NCBI GenBank assembly: GCA_003818675.1
Contig: RPPD01000041.1
Coordinates: 1-9,769 of the forward strand
Direction of reading: 5' to 3'
DNA from: Spirochaetaceae bacterium
Lineage (GTDB): Bacteria > Spirochaetota > Spirochaetia > SZUA-6 > RPPD01
DNA: 9,769 nt
The translations under genes and the position numbers were made by a program. Below are positions 6,924-9,769 of this stretch, piece after piece; the stretch's first letter is position 1, and each line of letters begins with the position of its first letter. The notes below the pieces were generated by a model. It did no database searches, was not told the origin of the DNA, and saw only the letters and a list, made by a program, of their open reading frames with translations.

Positions 6924-7238
6924 ATGACAAAAAAAACCGCCACAATTGCAAATAATGCAGGGATTCATGTTCGTCCATCCGGTATCATCGCCAGTGAGCT
7001 TACTAAATTTAAGGGAATTGTCCATATTTCCCGCAAAAACAATTCTAATGAAGACAATTACAGGAGTTCAGTCTGTAAAACAGCACTGGACATAATAGCA
7101 ATGGGTTTGACCAAGGGAGAACAGATAATAATAGAAACAGAAGGCGCAGGAGAGGATGCGACAGCCACGATACTCGCGGTTTTGTTTGAAACTGAATTTG
7201 ATTTTCCGCCAAAAGTTGCGGATGCGGGCAGGACATAA
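6924..7238 (+). CDS. HPr-family phosphocarrier protein with unusual regulatory site
   Basis: The 104-residue product is an HPr-like protein. NNAGIHVRPSG (10-20) is the active-site loop, with phosphoacceptor His15, Arg17 and Pro18, so phosphorylation by enzyme I or a similar donor should be possible. Aligned through GLTKGEQIIIETEG (61-74) to the classic GIAKGAEI segment, the regulatory Ser46 position falls on Thr53 (CKTALDIIAMGL), where HPr kinase would act in Gram-positive HPr. The loop before this helix (SRKNNSNEDNYRSS, about 36-49) is about 7 residues longer than usual, and the C-terminus carries a tail ending in PPKVADAGRT. Typical HPr has 85-90 residues. AAGGA at 6916-6920 precedes the ATG. 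No other PTS gene is nearby, so it may serve regulation rather than sugar uptake, as proposed for incomplete spirochaete PTS systems; that is inference. It converges on the GH43 gene with a 41-nt gap that shows no clear terminator. Confidence 0.9.
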   Translation: MTKKTATIANNAGIHVRPSGIIASELTKFKGIVHISRKNNSNEDNYRSSVCKTALDIIAMGLTKGEQIIIETEGAGEDATATILAVLFETEFDFPPKVADAGRT

Positions 7239-7279
7239 AAAGGAAATGCCTTGCTTCCCGAGGCTCTGACGGCAACCTG

Positions 7280-8203
7280 CTATACAGCCCGCTCGATTGC
7301 AGAGTTTTCCTCATGGGGAGGGACATGCCAGTTTACAAGATCTGGAGAACTGGCTATGGCGAGCTTGCAGTTGCCCCTTCCAAGATGTGAAATGTTTTCA
7401 GTAGCACCCACATAAAGCGCGTAATATTTTCCTGTCTGGTTGCGATTGTCAGACAAAAAAAAGCAATGCGTGCGGATACAAGTGTTGAAATGCTCAAGCG
7501 GAAAACTCAAGCGCAACGGCGGATGATATGAAATCCAGTCTTCGGGCTTGTCCCCTGTGCCCTTCATCCTGGAAAGAATGGGGACAAGGCCCCGGCCCGT
7601 ACCTGCGAGATACCAGCATCCGTCTATCATTATAAACTCGCCGCCTATAAGCCATCCCGTATCCGGAGTGCCCACGATCTGCCAGGGTCCATCAATGGAA
7701 GGTGCCCGGGCTACAATAGGGCTTTCAAGCCCCTTGAAGCAGAGAAACCATTTGCCATTAAACTCAGTAACCGCCGGGTCAATGGCGCGCTCATCTTTTA
7801 TTACCTCCATACCAAGAGGAATGTCTTTTTCCCAATTCACCAAATCTTTGGAAACAGCATAAAAGAGCGTGTTCTTTTTCCCATTGGGGTGAATCTCCCC
7901 CCATGAATTGTATGTAAGATAGTATTTCCCCTGGCAAAGGGATATGTTGGGCGAGCATAATCCGCTCCACCCTTCCTTTCTCCCGTCCCAAATGAAATCT
8001 GGTTTTGAAAAATAAATAAAATCCTTTGTCCGTACCGAAACCAGGTGGCTCCGTTCCTCCCCGTGATCATCAAAGAAGGCTGAAAAGAAAAGGTAAAATT
8101 CATTATCCCTGAAAATCATGCAGGGATCCTTTATTGCCCAGTTTTCATAGGCGAGTACGGGATTCTTCAAGATCTTCCAGGGCAGGATTATAGTTTCTGC
8201 CAC
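7280..8203 (-). CDS. Glycoside hydrolase family 43-like five-bladed beta-propeller protein
   Basis: This 307-residue protein shows the spaced motifs of the GH43 (GH43/62/32-like) five-bladed propeller. The likely catalytic triad is Asp26 in IKDPCMIF (base), Asp142 in [15 protein letters not shown] (pKa modulator) and Glu189 in [14 protein letters not shown] (acid). Blade-type repeats include GKYYLTYNS (92-100), SKDLVNWEK (118-126) and [11 protein letters not shown] (285-295). GH43 enzymes cut arabinose or xylose side chains and oligomers; the exact substrate cannot be read here. There is no signal peptide, so it should act in the cytoplasm on imported oligosaccharides. The start codon is GTG, with CTGGAG (8216-8211) 7 nt upstream. 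Its length fits a single-domain GH43 without a C-terminal beta-sandwich. It is divergent from pta, and a GH30 fragment lies 1.2 kb away, which suits plant polysaccharide use. Confidence 0.82.
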   Translation of the reverse strand: MAETIILPWKILKNPVLAYENWAIKDPCMIFRDNEFYLFFSAFFDDHGEERSHLVSVRTKDFIYFSKPDFIWDGRKEGWSGLCSPNISLCQGKYYLTYNSWGEIHPNGKKNTLFYAVSKDLVNWEKDIPLGMEVIKDERAIDPAVTEFNGKWFLCFKGLESPIVARAPSIDGPWQIVGTPDTGWLIGGEFIMIDGCWYLAGTGRGLVPILSRMKGTGDKPEDWISYHPPLRLSFPLEHFNTCIRTHCFFLSDNRNQTGKYYALYVGATENISHLGRGNCKLAIASSPDLVNWHVPPHEENSAIERAV

Positions 8204-8283
8204 AAATATTCTCCAGGCTGAAGTTTATCGGGAAAAGAGTTTTTTGTCACTACATTCCATATCGCATAAGTAGAGTTTTTCAC

Positions 8284-8312
8284 TTGGAAAATATCGTAAA
8301 AATGATTATACT
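8284..8312 (+). promoter_or_regulatory. Predicted promoter of pta
   Basis: TTGGAA (8284-8289, 4/6), a 17-nt spacer and TATACT (8307-8312, 5/6) predict a start near 8319, with a leader of about 21 nt containing AAGGAG. The elements lie where an N-terminal extension of pta from the TTG at 8284 would have to be coded, which supports the ATG at 8341 as the start. Confidence 0.5.
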
Positions 8313-8321
8313 TTTTGACAA
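8293..8321 (-). promoter_or_regulatory. Possible promoter of the GH43 gene
   Basis: On the minus strand TTGTCA (8321-8316) and TACGAT (8298-8293, 4/6) are 17 nt apart, the same -35 and spacing as proposed for the NTT-like operon. The leader would be about 83 nt. It overlaps the pta promoter face to face. Confidence 0.35.
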
Positions 8322-8328
8322 AGATTCC

Positions 8329-8334
8329 AAGGAG
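8329..8334 (+). promoter_or_regulatory. Ribosome-binding site that fixes the pta start
   Basis: AAGGAG lies 6 nt before the ATG at 8341, an optimal arrangement. The in-frame TTG at 8284 has no comparable site. Confidence 0.8.
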
Positions 8335-8340
8335 CTTTTC

Positions 8341-9336
8341 ATGAATTTCGTCGAGCGAATGCGGTCACAAGCCAGATCCCTTTCTAAATGCCTGGTTCTC
8401 CCCGAGGGTACTGAGGAGCGGACAATCCAGGCAGCGGCCAAGATAGCCTCATTGGGGCTTGCCAGGGAAACATACCTGGTAGGAGACCCGGATGCGATAA
8501 AAAAGATCGCTGCGCGCTTAAGTGTTTCACTTGACAGTGTGCATATAAGCCAGCCAGGCGATCCTGCACATTTTGCTGATTTCGTCCACGAATATCATGA
8601 ACTTCGCAAGCACAAGGGTATGACCGAGGAAGCAGCACGAAAGGAAATGCTTGAACCCTTAAAATGGGGAGCCATGATGGTCCGCAAGGGAGTGGCAGAT
8701 GCCATGGTCGCGGGCGCTGAAAACTCAACGGCCAATGTCCTGCGGGCTTCCATCTCCATAATCAAAACTGCTCCTGGAATGAAAGTCGCATCCTCATGCT
8801 TCGTGATGTGTTTGCCCCACACTGACTTTGGTGCCAATGGAGAACTCATCTATGCTGACTGCGGCACCATACCTGATCCCACTGCTGAAGAACTCGCCGA
8901 AATCGCAATAGCTGCCGCAGGGTCATGCAAAAGTTTTCTCGGGGTGGAGCCTATAATCGCCATGCTATCTTTTTCAACAAAGGGAAGCGCGGATCACCCG
9001 GATGTTGACAAGGTCAGGAAAGCCACGGAAATCGTGAAGCAGAAGCGGCCAGAGCTTGTCATAGATGGAGAGCTCCAGGGTGACGCCGCGGTTGTCCCTG
9101 ATGTTGCCGCAAAGAAAGCTCCTGGTTCCGTGGTTGCGGGAAAAGCCAACACGCTGGTCTTTCCCGACTTGAGTGCGGGCAACATCTGCTACAAGCTCAC
9201 CCAAAGGCTTGCCAGGGCTGAGGCCTATGGCCCTATCCTGCAGGGTTTTGCAAAACCGGTCAGCGACCTCTCACGCGGATGTTCTGTTGAAGACATTGTG
9301 AATGTCGCAGCGACAACTCTTGCACAAGTTAAATAA
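8341..9336 (+). CDS. pta: Phosphate acetyltransferase (Pta)
   Basis: Pta interconverts acetyl-CoA plus phosphate and acetyl phosphate plus CoA; with acetate kinase it makes ATP and acetate during fermentation. From the ATG at 8341 the protein has 331 residues, the usual size of the short PTA_PTB-type enzyme without the extra N-terminal domains of the long E. coli form. Visible motifs are [11 protein letters not shown] (18-28), [13 protein letters not shown] (123-135), [18 protein letters not shown] (208-225), [14 protein letters not shown] (237-250), and the C-terminal [17 protein letters not shown] (270-286) with [17 protein letters not shown] (297-313). The Ser/Thr-rich STKGSA stretch and Arg135 lie in regions known to bind CoA and phosphate in archaeal Pta. 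The start is set by AAGGAG at 8329-8334. The partner gene ackA is not in the window. Acetyl phosphate can also phosphorylate response regulators, so a link to the receiver of the upstream kinase is conceivable but unsupported. Confidence 0.96.
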   Translation: MNFVERMRSQARSLSKCLVLPEGTEERTIQAAAKIASLGLARETYLVGDPDAIKKIAARLSVSLDSVHISQPGDPAHFADFVHEYHELRKHKGMTEEAARKEMLEPLKWGAMMVRKGVADAMVAGAENSTANVLRASISIIKTAPGMKVASSCFVMCLPHTDFGANGELIYADCGTIPDPTAEELAEIAIAAAGSCKSFLGVEPIIAMLSFSTKGSADHPDVDKVRKATEIVKQKRPELVIDGELQGDAAVVPDVAAKKAPGSVVAGKANTLVFPDLSAGNICYKLTQRLARAEAYGPILQGFAKPVSDLSRGCSVEDIVNVAATTLAQVK

Positions 9337-9402
9337 TCCCACAGAAGCGTGCCGTGGAGTTTCGCTGTGTTCCTTAACAGAATCGGTACTTTTGGGCAGC
9401 CC

Positions 9403-9769
9403 CTATTCGCATTCCAAAATCAGAGTAGTAACGCTTCGCGGATGGAGAATGATTGTCCGCACAGATAATGGCCTCCCTGTACTCGCAAGCTCAAGTGATT
9501 CCGTTGTCCTGTAGAGCGCAGACACAGTTACTGTCTGAAAGCCATCCAAATCCAGGCGCGTACCCAGGAACTCACTGCTGTTGTTTATGCAAACAACAAT
9601 CACTCGGCTACCCGACATATATGCTGAAACCCGCAGCAATTCGTTTCCTGATTCCGCGTGGATGCGGGAAAAGCCCGGGCGTATAAAGCGGCTGAAATTT
9701 CCCATTACCCAAAATCGTTTGGTCAGAACCAGGTCCGTGGTCCCTGGCGTAATATAGACAAGGCCATCA
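9403..9769 (-). CDS. C-terminal part of a GH30-type glycoside hydrolase (xylanase-like), 5' end off window
   Basis: The frame is open from the right edge (first full codon at 9768) to TAG at 9405-9403, giving the last 121 residues. They match the end of the GH30 barrel and its side beta-domain. FWVMGNFSRFIRPGFSRI is close to the 'LGQYSKFVRPGYVRI' signature of glucuronoxylanases such as XynC. Strands RVIVVCINNS, TVTVSALYRTTESLEL and the closing PRSVTTLILE are the usual ending of these enzymes. The catalytic glutamates and any signal peptide lie outside the window. GH30 enzymes cut xylan, beta-1,6-glucan or glucosylceramide; the resemblance here favours the xylan branch, but that is not certain. 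The gene converges on pta with a 66-nt gap in which I see only a weak stem (CACAG 9340-9344 with CTGTG 9365-9369) and no clear terminator. Confidence 0.82.
   Translation of the reverse strand, partial: DGLVYITPGTTDLVLTKRFWVMGNFSRFIRPGFSRIHAESGNELLRVSAYMSGSRVIVVCINNSSEFLGTRLDLDGFQTVTVSALYRTTESLELASTGRPLSVRTIILHPRSVTTLILECE

Noticed and set aside
7239..7279. Terminator between HPr and the GH43 gene
   Set aside because: Only a 4-bp GCCT/AGGC pairing is visible, with no T-run; too weak to report.
8222..8250. GH43 promoter GTGACA-17-TAAACT on the minus strand
   Set aside because: The predicted transcript would start at about 8215, inside the CTGGAG ribosome-binding site (8216-8211), so it could not make a translatable leader.
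8284..8340. TTG start extending Pta by 19 residues
   Set aside because: The stretch contains the predicted pta promoter and the Shine-Dalgarno for the ATG at 8341. The extension ([19 protein letters not shown]) is not part of the Pta family start.
9337..9402. Terminator between pta and the GH30 gene
   Set aside because: The only stem seen (CACAG 9340-9344 with CTGTG 9365-9369) is 5 bp with a 20-nt loop and no T-run.

Overview
This 9.8 kb window is chromosomal bacterial DNA, most likely from a spirochaete (Treponema/Spirochaeta-like). The reasons are a LacI-type effector domain without a DNA-binding domain that ends in an SCGC motif and runs into a GAF-like module; a nucleotide-transporter-like membrane protein fused to HEAT repeats and a cyclic-nucleotide-binding domain; a lipoprotein with an LFSC lipobox; and a stand-alone HPr. 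The taxonomic call is an inference from family resemblance, not from a marker gene. I see no mobile element, CRISPR array, tRNA or rRNA.

Layout. (1) 1-1682, minus: a long sensor ORF (LacI-like periplasmic-binding-protein fold, then a GAF-like domain) that runs off the left edge, so its output domain is not visible. (2) 1847-3046, plus: a soluble hybrid histidine kinase (HisKA, HATPase, receiver) with no sensor domain, divergent from gene 1. (3) 6724-3052, minus: a two-gene operon. It holds a 1090-residue NTT/MFS-like membrane protein with HEAT repeats and a C-terminal cNMP-binding domain, then a small lipoprotein whose ribosome-binding site overlaps the upstream stop codon. (4) 6924-7238, plus: an HPr-family phosphocarrier with Thr at the regulatory Ser46 position and a loop insertion. 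(5) 8203-7280, minus: a cytoplasmic GH43-like five-bladed propeller glycosidase. (6) 8341-9336, plus: phosphate acetyltransferase (Pta). (7) 9769-9403, minus: the C-terminal end of a GH30-type glycosidase (xylanase-like) that enters from the right edge.

How the genes may work together. GH43 and GH30 point to plant polysaccharide (xylan or arabinoxylan) use, Pta to acetate-forming fermentation with ATP gain, and HPr to carbon-status signalling. Genes 1 and 2 look like sensory machinery. Whether they form one pathway is inference from adjacency and the shared intergenic region.

The intergenic DNA is dense in signals. The NTT/HPr gap (6725-6923) holds a 13-bp inverted repeat (12/13) whose arms supply TTGTCA -35 boxes for two face-to-face promoters, and a perfect 17-bp hairpin in the HPr leader. 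The GH43/pta gap (8204-8340) shows a similar face-to-face promoter pair and again TTTGTCA/TGACAAA motifs. These two gaps, the NTT-HEAT-cNMP fusion and the split sensor/kinase pair are the best leads. No gene-free stretch exceeds 300 bases.
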